DNA from: Ornithinibacillus salinisoli
Lineage (GTDB): Bacteria > Bacillota > Bacilli > Bacillales > Amphibacillaceae
Strand: one strand, 5' to 3'
Assembly: GCF_042682545.1 (NCBI RefSeq)
Contig: NZ_JBHUHQ010000021.1
Length of the DNA: 64,000 bases
Below the pieces are notes generated by a model, which made no database searches, had not been told where the DNA came from, and saw nothing but the letters and a program-made list of their open reading frames with translations. Shown here one piece after another: positions 17,298 through 25,697 of the stretch (positions are counted from its first letter, which is position 1; every line of letters begins with the position of its first letter). Position numbers and translations under genes: made by a program.

Positions 17298-17350
17298 AGA
17301 GAGAAAAACGTTTCAAAGTTACTGCGCAGTTTACATCAACTATTAATTAC
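17293..17350 (+). repeat. dispersed repeat R2, copy 1
   Basis: The stretch from GATTAAG through AAAAACGTTTCAAAGTTACT and GCGCAGTTTACATCAACTAT recurs almost unchanged, inverted, at 23011-23072 and in part at 38455-38491. All copies are intergenic. No coding capacity is visible. Confidence 0.7.
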
Positions 17351-17439
17351 TATTTATTACTCGAGAAAAACAACAATCTGATTGAAAACAATAATAAACG
17401 AATAACGTTGTATGATGTCAGACAACTAAATCGAAAAAA

Positions 17440-18333
17440 TTATGCTCTCGGATGATATGTTTTATACATATCTTTTAATCTAGCTTTTGTCACATGCGTA
17501 TAAATTTGAGTTGTTGAGATATCTGCATGGCCAAGCATCTCTTGGACCGCACGTAAATCAGCACCATTTTCCAATAAATGGGTTGCAAATGAATGTCTAA
17601 GTGTATGTGGTGTAATATCTTTCTTTATATTCGCATTTTTTGCTATCGCTTTCAGTATTTTCCAGAAACCTTGTCTTGTTAACGGTTTACCATGTTGATT
17701 CAAAAATAAGAAGTTTTCATCATTATTTTTTTTTATCAAATGTTTTCTTGCCTGTTGAATATAATTCTCAACCGCTCGATGTGCAGCATTTCCTAGGGGA
17801 ACGATTCGTTCCTTTGACCCTTTACCAAAACAGCGCACAAATCCCATTGTCAAATGAAGATCACTTACCTTTAAAGACGTAAGTTCACTAACACGTAATC
17901 CAGTAGCATAAAGTAATTCTAGCATTGCTTTATTGCGTATATCTAGTGGAGTTTTCACTTGTATATTTAGTAGATTATCCACATCTTCTATTGATAATAT
18001 TGCTGGAAGCTTTCTCTCAATCTTTGGTGTCTCGATATGTAAGCTAGCATCTTGTTTGGCAACACCTTCACGTATTAAGAACTGATGATAAAGTCGAATC
18101 GAAGAAATGGTTCTGGCAATTGTTGCAGACGATCTTCCATCATCTTTTAACTTATGCAAAAAGCTAATAATATCTCCTCTAGTAACCATATCCCAATTTT
18201 GCTTGTTTCCTTCTTTTTGGAGAAACTGTACATATTTCTTTAAATCTCTTTTATAGGAATTTATTGTATTGACGGATGATCCTCTTTCAACTTGTAAGTA
18301 ATGAAGAAAATCTTCTAAGGCGTGCATTACCAT
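17440..18333 (-). CDS. xerD: site-specific tyrosine recombinase XerD
   Basis: This 297-residue tyrosine recombinase has the N-terminal SAM-like core-binding domain (about 1-90) and the catalytic domain. The catalytic set is visible: Arg in TGLRVSEL, HTLRHSFATH, the His/Trp-position residue in LGHADISTTQIYTH and the nucleophile Tyr there. XerC/XerD resolve chromosome dimers at dif. ATG at 18333 has GGGGAG 7 bases upstream. Context (yqzK, deoB) is that of B. subtilis ripX/xerD. Confidence 0.95.
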   Translation of the reverse strand: MVMHALEDFLHYLQVERGSSVNTINSYKRDLKKYVQFLQKEGNKQNWDMVTRGDIISFLHKLKDDGRSSATIARTISSIRLYHQFLIREGVAKQDASLHIETPKIERKLPAILSIEDVDNLLNIQVKTPLDIRNKAMLELLYATGLRVSELTSLKVSDLHLTMGFVRCFGKGSKERIVPLGNAAHRAVENYIQQARKHLIKKNNDENFLFLNQHGKPLTRQGFWKILKAIAKNANIKKDITPHTLRHSFATHLLENGADLRAVQEMLGHADISTTQIYTHVTKARLKDMYKTYHPRA

Positions 18334-18337
18334 AGCA

Positions 18338-18544
18338 TTACTCCCCTAATCGAAAAAATATATTCAATCGATCAATAAAACTTTGCTCACTATTAAATAC
18401 TTTAACTGATGGGCCTTCAGGTGGATCATAGCGATGAAATTGCTCATATTCAGAGTGCATGATTTGCAATCCAAAATAAAATAAAAACGTGCATGCAATG
18501 AAAATGACAAATACTTTAATTGCATCCCATACCGCTCGCTTCAT
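18338..18544 (-). CDS. yqzK: YqzK-like DUF4227 membrane protein
   Basis: This 68-residue protein of unknown function has one N-terminal membrane helix (about 9-28) and the conserved stretch EYEQFHRYDPPEGPSVKV, typical of DUF4227. It lies 4 bp before xerD, between fur and xerD as in B. subtilis, and is probably cotranscribed with xerD. Confidence 0.85.
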   Translation of the reverse strand: MKRAVWDAIKVFVIFIACTFLFYFGLQIMHSEYEQFHRYDPPEGPSVKVFNSEQSFIDRLNIFFRLGE

Positions 18545-18864
18545 TTGGCATTTCTCCTCTTAATAAAAACGTTAATATTAAAAGATATGCCAAAAAAGTT
18601 TAGGTTTATACATATAACTATAAAACTAGTCCATAAAAATAGTAAATTATTAGAAAGGTGGTCACCTGTTACCTAAATCCTCTTTCTTCGTTTTGGAAAA
18701 ATGTGCTTACATGTCAGCTAATGAAGATAATCCATCTATAATTCCATCTATTTCAAAATAACGTATTTATGTACCTTTGTAAAATAATAACTTACCAGTG
18801 TTAGTTGTAAACAAATTAAAAATGCCTTTTCTCCTTAGAAAAAAGACATCACCACCATAAATCA
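18545..18864. other. 320-bp AT-rich gap between yqzK and fur
   Basis: It holds the promoter region of yqzK-xerD and the fur terminator. I see no convincing ORF, RNA or repeat. Confidence 0.6.
18822..18849 (-). terminator. terminator after fur
   Basis: An 11-bp stem with G-U pairs (ATGTCTTTTTT against AGAAAAGGCAT on the minus strand) runs into TTTTTAATTT just beyond the fur stop. Confidence 0.65.
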
Positions 18865-19320
18865 TCAAGCTTCAACTGTAATAGCTTTTTGACATTTTTT
18901 ACAGAGCCCATGAAAAGTTAATCGATGGTCCTTTACTTTAAAGCCCCATTCATTCTCAACAATTTTTTCAACATCTCCAAGTAAATCATCCATAATTTCT
19001 TCAACGGAACCACATTCAATACATACCAAATGATGGTGGAAGTGTTCTGCGCCTTCTTTTCTTAGATCATACCTAGACACACCATCACCAAAGTTTATTT
19101 TATCAACAATTTTTAATTCAGATAATAATTCTAATGTTCGGTATACAGTAGCTAAACCAATTTCGGGCGCTTTTTCTTTCACTAAAAGGTATATATCCTC
19201 TGCACTTAAATGATCTTCTTCACGTTCCAAAAGTACTCGAACAGTTGCTTCTCTTTGTGGAGTTAGCTTATAGCTTTGTGCATGGAGTTGTTTTTTAATC
19301 CGATCAATTCGATGTTCCAT
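18865..19320 (-). CDS. fur: ferric uptake regulator Fur
   Basis: This 151-residue metalloregulator has an N-terminal winged helix (DNA-recognition GLATVYRTLELLSEL) and a C-terminal dimer/metal domain. That domain carries HFHHHLVCIECG, and a second cysteine pair in LCKKCQ forms the structural zinc site. It represses iron-uptake genes when loaded with Fe(II). The location between spoIIM and yqzK is that of B. subtilis fur rather than perR or zur. A Fur-box-like palindrome lies upstream. Confidence 0.93.
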   Translation of the reverse strand: MEHRIDRIKKQLHAQSYKLTPQREATVRVLLEREEDHLSAEDIYLLVKEKAPEIGLATVYRTLELLSELKIVDKINFGDGVSRYDLRKEGAEHFHHHLVCIECGSVEEIMDDLLGDVEKIVENEWGFKVKDHRLTFHGLCKKCQKAITVEA

Positions 19321-19404
19321 AGCAGATTCCCTCCCTCATATCCCACCTTTATTATATGCACTGTGAAACGCAGTGTCAAAGTATAATGAGTATAATTTGC
19401 ATAC

Positions 19405-19437
19405 AATAATAATTATTATAATAGAATAATTATTATT
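19405..19437. repeat. AT-only inverted repeat between spoIIM and fur
   Basis: AATAATAATTATT (19405-19417) and its exact complement AATAATTATTATT (19425-19437) flank a 7-nt loop. It could be a double operator or a weak terminator for spoIIM. Confidence 0.6.
19407..19421. promoter_or_regulatory. candidate Fur box upstream of fur
   Basis: TAATAATTATTATAA agrees with the Fur 7-1-7 box TGATAATNATTATCA at every position except the two G/C positions (12 of 14 informative bases). It lies about 87 bp before the fur ATG. It is one arm of a larger A+T inverted repeat (19405-19437). Autoregulation is plausible, but an all-A/T sequence gives weak evidence. Confidence 0.45.
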
Positions 19438-19447
19438 TGTCTTCTGT

Positions 19448-20092
19448 TTAACTCTTTGTGTAGAGTGACTGAATTAGAGATTCCATTGCTCCATTTGCCA
19501 CAAAAGCCTCTAATATGGCAGCAATGGAAGAAGCACCTAGCAATACGATAAACACAATTACGTATCTTGCAAATGGTTGAAACACTGATTGTGACATTTT
19601 TCGACTAAATAATTTATTTAATAATGATAACGAAAAAATCATCGATAGACTTCCAGCGATGATGTAGACCGGAATAATTAAGATATTTTGAGGCGCAATC
19701 GACAATGTGGCTAATAAAAAACCTTGCACCCCTAATTGGTTCACAATAAATCCTACAGAGAATCCGATTACTAATCCTTTAATAAAAAGAAGTATCCATA
19801 CAATAGGCAGCCCAATGACAGATAATCCTAACAAAAATAGCAATAACAAATACTTTGCATGATAGAAAAAACTTTCTTTTAATATATCTTTGCTCTCAAT
19901 CGTTTGACCGTTAGAAATTTGACCAAAAAATCGTTCCAAATAAAAGAATAAATCATGTTTCTGATCAAAATTCATACTATTAACGATAATAGCACCAAAG
20001 ATTATTCCTGTTAAAAATAAGATTATCATAAATATATAAATCGTTGCATGTTCCTTCATATGGTCTACTAATTGCATGCTTCTTTTGTTCAT
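19448..20092 (-). CDS. spoIIM: stage II sporulation protein M
   Basis: This 214-residue membrane protein has about five hydrophobic segments. With SpoIID and SpoIIP, SpoIIM forms the complex that thins septal peptidoglycan and drives engulfment of the forespore. GGAGG lies 7 bases before the ATG. Length and placement between yqxK and fur match B. subtilis. Most of the identification comes from context plus the family's N-terminal pattern and membrane layout. Confidence 0.88.
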   Translation of the reverse strand: MNKRSMQLVDHMKEHATIYIFMIILFLTGIIFGAIIVNSMNFDQKHDLFFYLERFFGQISNGQTIESKDILKESFFYHAKYLLLLFLLGLSVIGLPIVWILLFIKGLVIGFSVGFIVNQLGVQGFLLATLSIAPQNILIIPVYIIAGSLSMIFSLSLLNKLFSRKMSQSVFQPFARYVIVFIVLLGASSIAAILEAFVANGAMESLIQSLYTKS

Positions 20093-20193
20093 TGGAATCC
20101 TCCATTCAATAGTTGCTTTTATATTTAAAAACTATGAAGAATTCCACATAAAAATACCAATAATTCTATCTTTTCTTCGAAAACCTATAAAAT

Positions 20194-21360
20194 TTAACTA
20201 GTGTGTATACTACCGTATTTTCCGCCACCTCCGGATTTTATGACCAGATTACCTTCTCTCATCTCTATAATTGCCTTTGCTAGTTTCTCTGGTATAACTT
20301 CCTTTAATTCTTCGACTGAAACGTGATGGATGATGTTCATCTCTGTTTGAAAATGCCTTAATAAATTTTCAAACGTTTTAGGACCTAATTTAGGTAAATA
20401 TTCTAACGGTACTTGATATATATATGGGGGACGTTTATGCTCTACATCCGTATCAGAAATTTCTCTTATCCGATCAAATACACCTTTAATAACTTTGTGT
20501 GAGCCACATGTTGGACATTCCTTACTATCGGATTGTAATAATTCGAGGCAATGATCACAAACTGTAGTATGATATTTTCCCAACTTTGGATTCATACCAA
20601 AGTTTCGACTGATTTTTCGACCATTCACTTCATGTAATGCCAACTCAAATTCTTGAAACGACGGTTCATCCATTAATACTTCTTGATATTCACGAGCTAT
20701 TTTAGCTAATGAATGGGCATCAGAATTTGTAACAAAAGTATAATGATGAAGTTCTTTGATTTGATCAGCCATTTCTGTATCTGAACTTAGACCAAGTTCT
20801 ATTCCATCTATTAAATCTGGATCAAAAACTTCCGTTAGTGATTTGTGAACTCCTTTTCCGTACAGACTTTTAAAAGGTGTGAAAACATGAGCAGGAATAA
20901 ATAAGCCCGACAGTTCTTTCACCTTATATTGTAATTCTTTTGCCGTACCGTAGTAGCGCTGCGAGCTTAACGTAATATTTTTCATTTTCGTTACGAGCCA
21001 TTCTGAGAACTGTTCGATCTTTTCCAAAGTGGGAAAGTAGCACAATACATGTATTGGTCCTTGGCAATTGTTATCATATATTTCAATTTCTGAGCCGAGA
21101 ATTAAGGTGACTTCTTCAAACTGAATACCACCACCATCCAATTCAAACGCTTCTCCACATTCAATTAATCTTTTCAGTTCTTGTTGTACTGCAGGTGATT
21201 GACTATCTATTACACCTACCATATGTATCCCTTTGTTCCGACTAGATTCTTTTAAAATATTTGTCAGCGTTAAACTTTTGGAAGCTGTAATTTTCACCGG
21301 TTTATCATACATATCTCTTCCTATATGAATATGCATATCTGCAAAGTAAGAGTTAAGCAT
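20194..21360 (-). CDS. EndoQ-like PHP-domain endonuclease (YqxK type)
   Basis: This 388-residue protein has a PHP phosphoesterase domain with metal ligands in DMHIHIG, GSEIEIYD, and TNSDAHS. A Cys4 zinc finger follows (CDHC then CPTC, about residues 267-285), then a helix-hairpin-helix segment LPKLGPKTFENLLRHF. This domain order is that of endonuclease Q, known from Thermococcales and characterised from Bacillus pumilus, which nicks 5' of deaminated bases such as uracil and hypoxanthine. The ATG overlaps the nudF stop by one base. The enzymatic assignment is inferred from architecture. Confidence 0.75.
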   Translation of the reverse strand: MLNSYFADMHIHIGRDMYDKPVKITASKSLTLTNILKESSRNKGIHMVGVIDSQSPAVQQELKRLIECGEAFELDGGGIQFEEVTLILGSEIEIYDNNCQGPIHVLCYFPTLEKIEQFSEWLVTKMKNITLSSQRYYGTAKELQYKVKELSGLFIPAHVFTPFKSLYGKGVHKSLTEVFDPDLIDGIELGLSSDTEMADQIKELHHYTFVTNSDAHSLAKIAREYQEVLMDEPSFQEFELALHEVNGRKISRNFGMNPKLGKYHTTVCDHCLELLQSDSKECPTCGSHKVIKGVFDRIREISDTDVEHKRPPYIYQVPLEYLPKLGPKTFENLLRHFQTEMNIIHHVSVEELKEVIPEKLAKAIIEMREGNLVIKSGGGGKYGSIHTS

Positions 21361-21908
21361 TATAACATCCTTTCAAGTAATTCCAGGTATACAATGGCAT
21401 AGTTTGTTTTAGCATCGTGAATTCTTTCTTTACTAACATATTCTTTCGCTTCTGCTAAAGTTAGCTCTATGATTTCAACAAATTCATCCTCATCAGGGGC
21501 TAATGGTTGATCTACTTTTTCCAAATCTCTTGATAGATACAAATACATTAATTCGTCTGCAAATCCAGGTGAAGTGTAAAATGATGTTACAAATGTAAGC
21601 TGACTGGTTGTGTACCCTGTCTCTTCTTCTAATTCTCGAATTGCTGTTATTTCTGGTTTCTCCCCAGGCTCTAACTTCCCAGCAGGGATTTCAATCAGTG
21701 ATTTTTCTAGTGGTTTTCGAAACTGCTCTACGAAGACGATTTTATTATCCTTTGTAATGGGGATAACAGCTACTGCGCCAGGATGTTTAATTAACTCCCG
21801 TGTAGATCTCTTACCATTTGGCAGAAGCACCTCATCCACTTGCAGTTTTACTACTTTGCCATCAAATATTTCTTCCGTACGAATTGTTTTTTCCTCAAAC
21901 TTTTTCAT
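21360..21908 (-). CDS. nudF: ADP-ribose pyrophosphatase
   Basis: This 182-residue Nudix hydrolase cleaves ADP-ribose to AMP and ribose-5-phosphate. The Nudix box GKLEPGEKPEITAIRELEEE plus TGY is complete. The downstream FYTSPGFADE is typical of the ADP-ribose group. The frame runs up to 21953; ATG 21908 has GAGGG ten bases upstream and aligns with B. subtilis NudF (MKxxEEKTI). Translationally coupled to the EndoQ-like gene. Confidence 0.93.
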   Translation of the reverse strand: MKKFEEKTIRTEEIFDGKVVKLQVDEVLLPNGKRSTRELIKHPGAVAVIPITKDNKIVFVEQFRKPLEKSLIEIPAGKLEPGEKPEITAIRELEEETGYTTSQLTFVTSFYTSPGFADELMYLYLSRDLEKVDQPLAPDEDEFVEIIELTLAEAKEYVSKERIHDAKTNYAIVYLELLERML

Positions 21909-22044
21909 TCTGTTCATTCCCTCATGTAAATATAGATAATTATATTTTAGCATAAGTACTTTTCTCCAGCATTGTATATTAGTTGTAATTCACTTCAAGT
22001 GTTTTTACAATAAAATTAGAACAATTAGGAGGGTATCTAACTTT

Positions 22045-22965
22045 ATGATAAAAAATCGTTTAGGTAAATCCGAAATATCCGTTTCAACATTAACACTCGG
22101 ATGTATGTCTCTTGGTACAGATCAGGCACACGCATCTAACATTATTGATTACGCACTAGATAAAGGAATAAATCATCTTGATACAGCAGATTTATATGAT
22201 TTTGGTAAAAATGAAGAAATAATTGGTAATGCTATGAAAGGAAAGCGAAATGAGATAGTTTTAACTTCCAAAGTTGGAAATCATTTTTCAAAAGAAGGTA
22301 AAGATTGGTTTTGGGATCCCTCAAAAGAACATATAATGAATGGCTTGAAAGATAGTCTTCGTAGATTACAAACTGATTATATTGATTTTTATATGCTTCA
22401 CGGTGGGACCATCGACGACCCTATTGATGAATCTATTGAAGCATTTGAGCGACTAAAAGAAGAAGGGGTAGTTCGAGCATATGGGATATCATCTATACGT
22501 CCAAATGTAATAAGAGAGTATGTCAAACGCTCTAATATAGATGCTGTTATGATGCAATATAGTCTACTTGATCGACGTCCTGAATCAGAAATATTAGACC
22601 TATTACATGATAACCAAATTAGTGTACTCGCTCGCGGGCCTCTAGCCAAAGGAATGCTAAGCAACCGTGCAATGTATCAGGTTAATAAAAAAGGCAAAGA
22701 TGGATTTCTAGCATACTCCTATCATGAATTGCAGAAAGTTATTGAAAAAATATCCACGGATATAGGTAGCGAACCTTCAATGAATGCAATAGCTTTAAAA
22801 TATGTTATCAAACATCCTGCATTAGCTAGCGCGGTTTTTGGAGCAAGTTCTATTGACCAGGTTCGTGAAAATATTGACATAGAACCATCCCAAGACCTAA
22901 GTAACGAAACCTATCAAAATTTACAACAAATCACCAAAGCATTCAATTACGAGAAACATTTGTAA
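22045..22965 (+). CDS. yqkF: aldo/keto reductase (YqkF-like)
   Basis: This 306-residue TIM-barrel NADP-dependent oxidoreductase contains the catalytic set typical of the family: Asp in HLDTADLYDFG, the Lys in LTSKVG and the His in YMLHGG. The substrate is unknown. A GGAGG lies upstream with a somewhat long spacing. It stands alone on the plus strand, divergent from nudF, and its 3' side runs into a repeat-rich gap. Confidence 0.88.
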   Translation: MIKNRLGKSEISVSTLTLGCMSLGTDQAHASNIIDYALDKGINHLDTADLYDFGKNEEIIGNAMKGKRNEIVLTSKVGNHFSKEGKDWFWDPSKEHIMNGLKDSLRRLQTDYIDFYMLHGGTIDDPIDESIEAFERLKEEGVVRAYGISSIRPNVIREYVKRSNIDAVMMQYSLLDRRPESEILDLLHDNQISVLARGPLAKGMLSNRAMYQVNKKGKDGFLAYSYHELQKVIEKISTDIGSEPSMNAIALKYVIKHPALASAVFGASSIDQVRENIDIEPSQDLSNETYQNLQQITKAFNYEKHL

Positions 22966-23010
22966 GCTCCCATTTTTATTGTTTCTGAATTGTAGTTTTT
23001 ACAAGAAACG

Positions 23011-23072
23011 AACCTTAATGAGCAATTAATAGAATTTACGCAGTAACTTTGAAACGTTTTTCTATCTTAATC
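23011..23072 (-). repeat. dispersed repeat R2, copy 2 (inverted)
   Basis: The reverse strand reads GATTAAGATAGAAAAACGTT then TCAAAGTTACTGCGTAAATT, the same unit as at 17293-17350, and continues with a TCATTAAG tail shared with the third copy. Confidence 0.7.
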
Positions 23073-23102
23073 TTATCAAGAGTGCTACAAACCCGCTCCA
23101 GC

Positions 23103-23127
23103 AGAATACTTCGCTAGTGGATATTCT
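23103..23127. repeat. truncated remnant of palindromic repeat R1
   Basis: AGAATACTTCGCT followed by GATATTCT keeps only the outer arms (AGAATA / TATTCT) of R1. The left flank GTGCTACAAACCCGCTCC is shared with the full copy at 38066. Confidence 0.5.
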
Positions 23128-23247
23128 CTAATTATGGAATGGTGTTTGCCAATGATTTCAACACTTAGTGGAGCTCTTCCCAATGGTACAGAAAGCTATT
23201 TCTAGGGAATTCATGTTATGAAGTGTCCATACACTGTTCTAGCGGAA

Positions 23248-23350
23248 GAAATACACGTAGACTCCGGCGGGAGAAAAGGCATCGGTGAGACCCCGCAGAA
23301 CGGAGTTCGAGGAGGCTCACCAGCCGCCCGCGGAAAGCGAAGTGTATTTC
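23248..23350 (+). repeat. palindromic intergenic repeat R1, copy A
   Basis: This 103-bp element is visibly richer in G+C than its surroundings. Outer arms GAAATACAC / GTGTATTTC are complementary. Inner arms GGTGAG / CTCACC form a second stem. The core shares GGGAGAAAAGGCATCGGTGA and CAGCCGCCCGCGGAAAGCGA word for word with copy C at 38290-38394. Elements of this kind recur between genes in Bacillaceae genomes; function is unknown. Confidence 0.85.
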
Positions 23351-23557
23351 TGGAGCGAGATTTGGTGCAGTACATTTAATCTCAAATTTCACCAAGTTTT
23401 ACATATTAAATTACTTTGTATACTACATAAAAAAGAAGCAATCGGTACAATAGATCTTTTATTTACAATCGAAATGGAATGTAATAAAGTGGCATCGATT
23501 TTTATGATCCAGGTGCCACCTCTCACTAGGAAAATTCGATTATATATTAAAAGAGTG

Positions 23558-23884
23558 CTATGCTACGTTAATATGAATACTTGCCGGAGATATAAATGGG
23601 TTTAATATACCTTCTCTACTAAGTAACCTGAAAGCTCCATTTATAAAATCTAACTTCATATCTTTTGCAAAGAAAACTACCTGTTGGTCACGAACAAACG
23701 TTGGTATTTCCCTACAAATAATGGTTTTATCATAGCTTGTAGGTTCATTAATAAGTTGAAAAGTTGGAACACCATTAACACCACAACCGCAACCTTCTGT
23801 TTCATACCATAATAATAGCTTCAAAGATGGGTTACCAATTTCATTGATTTTCTCCATAGCTATTTCGGTAATGGTTAATTCCAT
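23558..23884 (-). CDS. yqkB: YqkB-like iron-sulfur biosynthesis family protein
   Basis: This 108-residue HesB/IscA-fold protein is related to A-type Fe-S carriers. The Cys run EGCGCGVNGVP replaces the usual widely spaced cysteines, as in YqkB-type proteins. Biochemical role is unproven. The open frame extends to 24022 across the end of yqjQ, but GGAGG ahead of the ATG at 23884 decides the start. It lies 34 bp after yqjQ. Confidence 0.82.
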   Translation of the reverse strand: MELTITEIAMEKINEIGNPSLKLLLWYETEGCGCGVNGVPTFQLINEPTSYDKTIICREIPTFVRDQQVVFFAKDMKLDFINGAFRLLSREGILNPFISPASIHINVA

Positions 23885-23918
23885 TTCGTTGTCCTCCTGT
23901 TGTATGTAATTATGTTGT

Positions 23919-24716
23919 TCATTTTTTATTGAATTGCTTATGAAGCAATACCTCCATGGTTTTAGGAAATAAATGATAGAACCTACTTCCCATATCCATC
24001 CACCAAGGCAGGTTAATCTCACGTTTTTGTCTAAATAAGTTTGCTACTATTTTTTTAGCAACGTCATCTGGGTCCAACATATATTTCCCAATGTTTGCTT
24101 GATAAGTTCCAAAAGGATCAGCTAGTTTAAAAAAATCTGTTTGCACCGGACCTAAATTTACTGCTGTTACAAATACCCTCTCATTTGCTAGCTCCAAACG
24201 TAATGAATTGGTAAAACCTAGCACAGCATGCTTCGTGGCAGCATAAACAGCTGATTTTGGCGTTGCGATTTTACCAGCTTGAGAAGCAATATTAATAATA
24301 TGGCAATTCCCCTTCAAGTCCACAAAATGCGGGAGGACAATTTTTGTTGCTTGAATTAAAGCATAAACATTTAATTGAAACATACGATCAATATCTTTCC
24401 AATCCAAATCATTTACAAAATCAAATATACCTAATCCTGCATTATTAATTAAACCATGCACCTTTTCATGCTCTATGAGAATTCGATCAAATGTATGAAC
24501 TAACAGTTTTTCATTCATTAAATCTACCTGGTAAACAAAACTATTTGCATCAAGTTCCTGTTTCATTTTTCGTTGTACATTTTCAAGTTTATCGATAGAT
24601 CTTGCTAACATGATCGGAATTCCGCCGTTTTTTGCAATATGCCAAGCTATTTTTTCTCCAAGTCCACCTGAGGATCCCGTAATAATTATTTTTTTGTTTT
24701 CAATCTTATCTCGCAT
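23919..24716 (-). CDS. yqjQ: short-chain dehydrogenase/reductase (YqjQ-like)
   Basis: This 265-residue SDR has the NAD(P) loop TGSSGGLGEKIA (TGxxxGxG), NNAGLG, and the catalytic Ser and YxxxK in YAATKHAVLG. The physiological substrate is unknown. The ATG at 24716 lies 11 nt inside the end of yqjP and has a distant GAGG, so translation is probably coupled. The yqjP-yqjQ pair is conserved in B. subtilis. Confidence 0.85.
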   Translation of the reverse strand: MRDKIENKKIIITGSSGGLGEKIAWHIAKNGGIPIMLARSIDKLENVQRKMKQELDANSFVYQVDLMNEKLLVHTFDRILIEHEKVHGLINNAGLGIFDFVNDLDWKDIDRMFQLNVYALIQATKIVLPHFVDLKGNCHIINIASQAGKIATPKSAVYAATKHAVLGFTNSLRLELANERVFVTAVNLGPVQTDFFKLADPFGTYQANIGKYMLDPDDVAKKIVANLFRQKREINLPWWMDMGSRFYHLFPKTMEVLLHKQFNKK

Positions 24717-25665
24717 GGTAATATAATAAACCGTCCTCACATGTTTTACTTATCAAGTCTTCAGCTTCTAAATAATCAAGTTGCCCGATCGTTTCAGACA
24801 TTGTCAAATCTAATTGTTTTTCATATTGTCTCGGGAAAATCTGCTGGCAAATTTGGAATGGTGTTTGGGAATATTCCTTTAATAACGTAAGTACTTTATT
24901 GGCTCGTTGTTCCTGTTTCGTTAACCGCAATGGAACAAGCTCTTCAACATTTGAAAAAACACTACCATGTCCAGGAAATACAGTGGTAATTCCTAATGCT
25001 AGGCATTTTTCCAAATTGGCACGGTATTGTAACATTGGTTTTGGTCGGTCCAACTCATTTATAGGTGGTTCTAATAATGGATTAGAGGAAATATGCGATA
25101 AAATATGATCCCCTCCAATAAAAGCACCATCTTGCTCCCGTAGGAAAGATAAGTGGCTTTGAGCATGTCCTTTTGTTTCAATAACGCTCCATTCATGGTG
25201 GCCCGGGAGAATATCGCCCTCTGTAATAACATCGGTTACTTCACCTTGTCCTGCATATCGAAGTGGAGCACGCAATTTATTTAATAGAGCTTGATATTGA
25301 TCGGGAACGCCAGAAGACTGAAACAGGTCACGAAAAAAATTTTCATAATGCTTAAAAAATGGCTCATTTCGAGTTAACCAAAGATTCACGTTTTCATGAG
25401 CTATAATTCGATTGGCACGTGGAAATTGTTCCACTAACCCAATGTGATCTGGGTGGTGGTGTGTAAGTATGATTTGTTCTATATCATTAGGATAATAACC
25501 TAGTTCCTTTAACTGGATCGTAAATGCCTCCCAAGCTTCAGGTGTCTTTACCCCTGCATCTACTAATGATAACGTATCACCTTTTAACACATAAACATGT
25601 GTATCTCCTACTGCAAACGGAGTAGGAATGGTAAGCTGACTAATCGTTTCATCTAAAACTTTCAT
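24706..25665 (-). CDS. yqjP: metallo-beta-lactamase-fold hydrolase (YqjP-like)
   Basis: This 319-residue MBL-fold protein has the zinc motif THHHPDH, later ligands in ETKGHAQSH and GGDH, and a terminal FPGH. A C-terminal winged-helix-like region of about 70 residues follows. The substrate is not known. The start at 25665 has GGGGGAT seven bases upstream; the frame itself runs 11 codons further. A FadR-like operator lies directly upstream, suggesting a link to fatty-acid metabolism. Confidence 0.85.
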   Translation of the reverse strand: MKVLDETISQLTIPTPFAVGDTHVYVLKGDTLSLVDAGVKTPEAWEAFTIQLKELGYYPNDIEQIILTHHHPDHIGLVEQFPRANRIIAHENVNLWLTRNEPFFKHYENFFRDLFQSSGVPDQYQALLNKLRAPLRYAGQGEVTDVITEGDILPGHHEWSVIETKGHAQSHLSFLREQDGAFIGGDHILSHISSNPLLEPPINELDRPKPMLQYRANLEKCLALGITTVFPGHGSVFSNVEELVPLRLTKQEQRANKVLTLLKEYSQTPFQICQQIFPRQYEKQLDLTMSETIGQLDYLEAEDLISKTCEDGLLYYHAR

Positions 25666-25679
25666 GTGTTTATCCCCCA

Positions 25680-25697
25680 AAAATGAATAGTCATTCA
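25680..25697. promoter_or_regulatory. candidate FadR-type operator upstream of yqjP
   Basis: The last 14 bases TGAATAGTCATTCA match the right part of the B. subtilis FadR (YsiA) consensus TGAATGAMTANTCATTCA exactly; two of the first four differ. It abuts the yqjP ribosome site, where a repressor would block transcription. Confidence 0.5.

Larger units (their letters stand above)
22966..23557. other. 592-bp non-coding gap with repeats between yqkF and yqkB
   Basis: The gap between two converging genes holds copy 2 of repeat R2, a 25-bp remnant and a full copy of palindromic repeat R1. The only open frame (from 23285 on the plus strand) runs across the R1 palindrome and lacks a ribosome site. 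I see no gene here. Confidence 0.7.

Noticed and set aside
17300..17325. Possible cre site (AAAAACGTTTCAA) upstream of deoB
   Set aside because: The alignment to the cre consensus has several mismatches, and the same bases recur in R2 copies next to unrelated genes, so a repeat explains it better.
23285..23605. 106-residue plus-strand open frame
   Set aside because: It runs through the R1 palindrome and then AT-rich sequence into the end of yqkB. It has no ribosome site and its composition follows the repeat.
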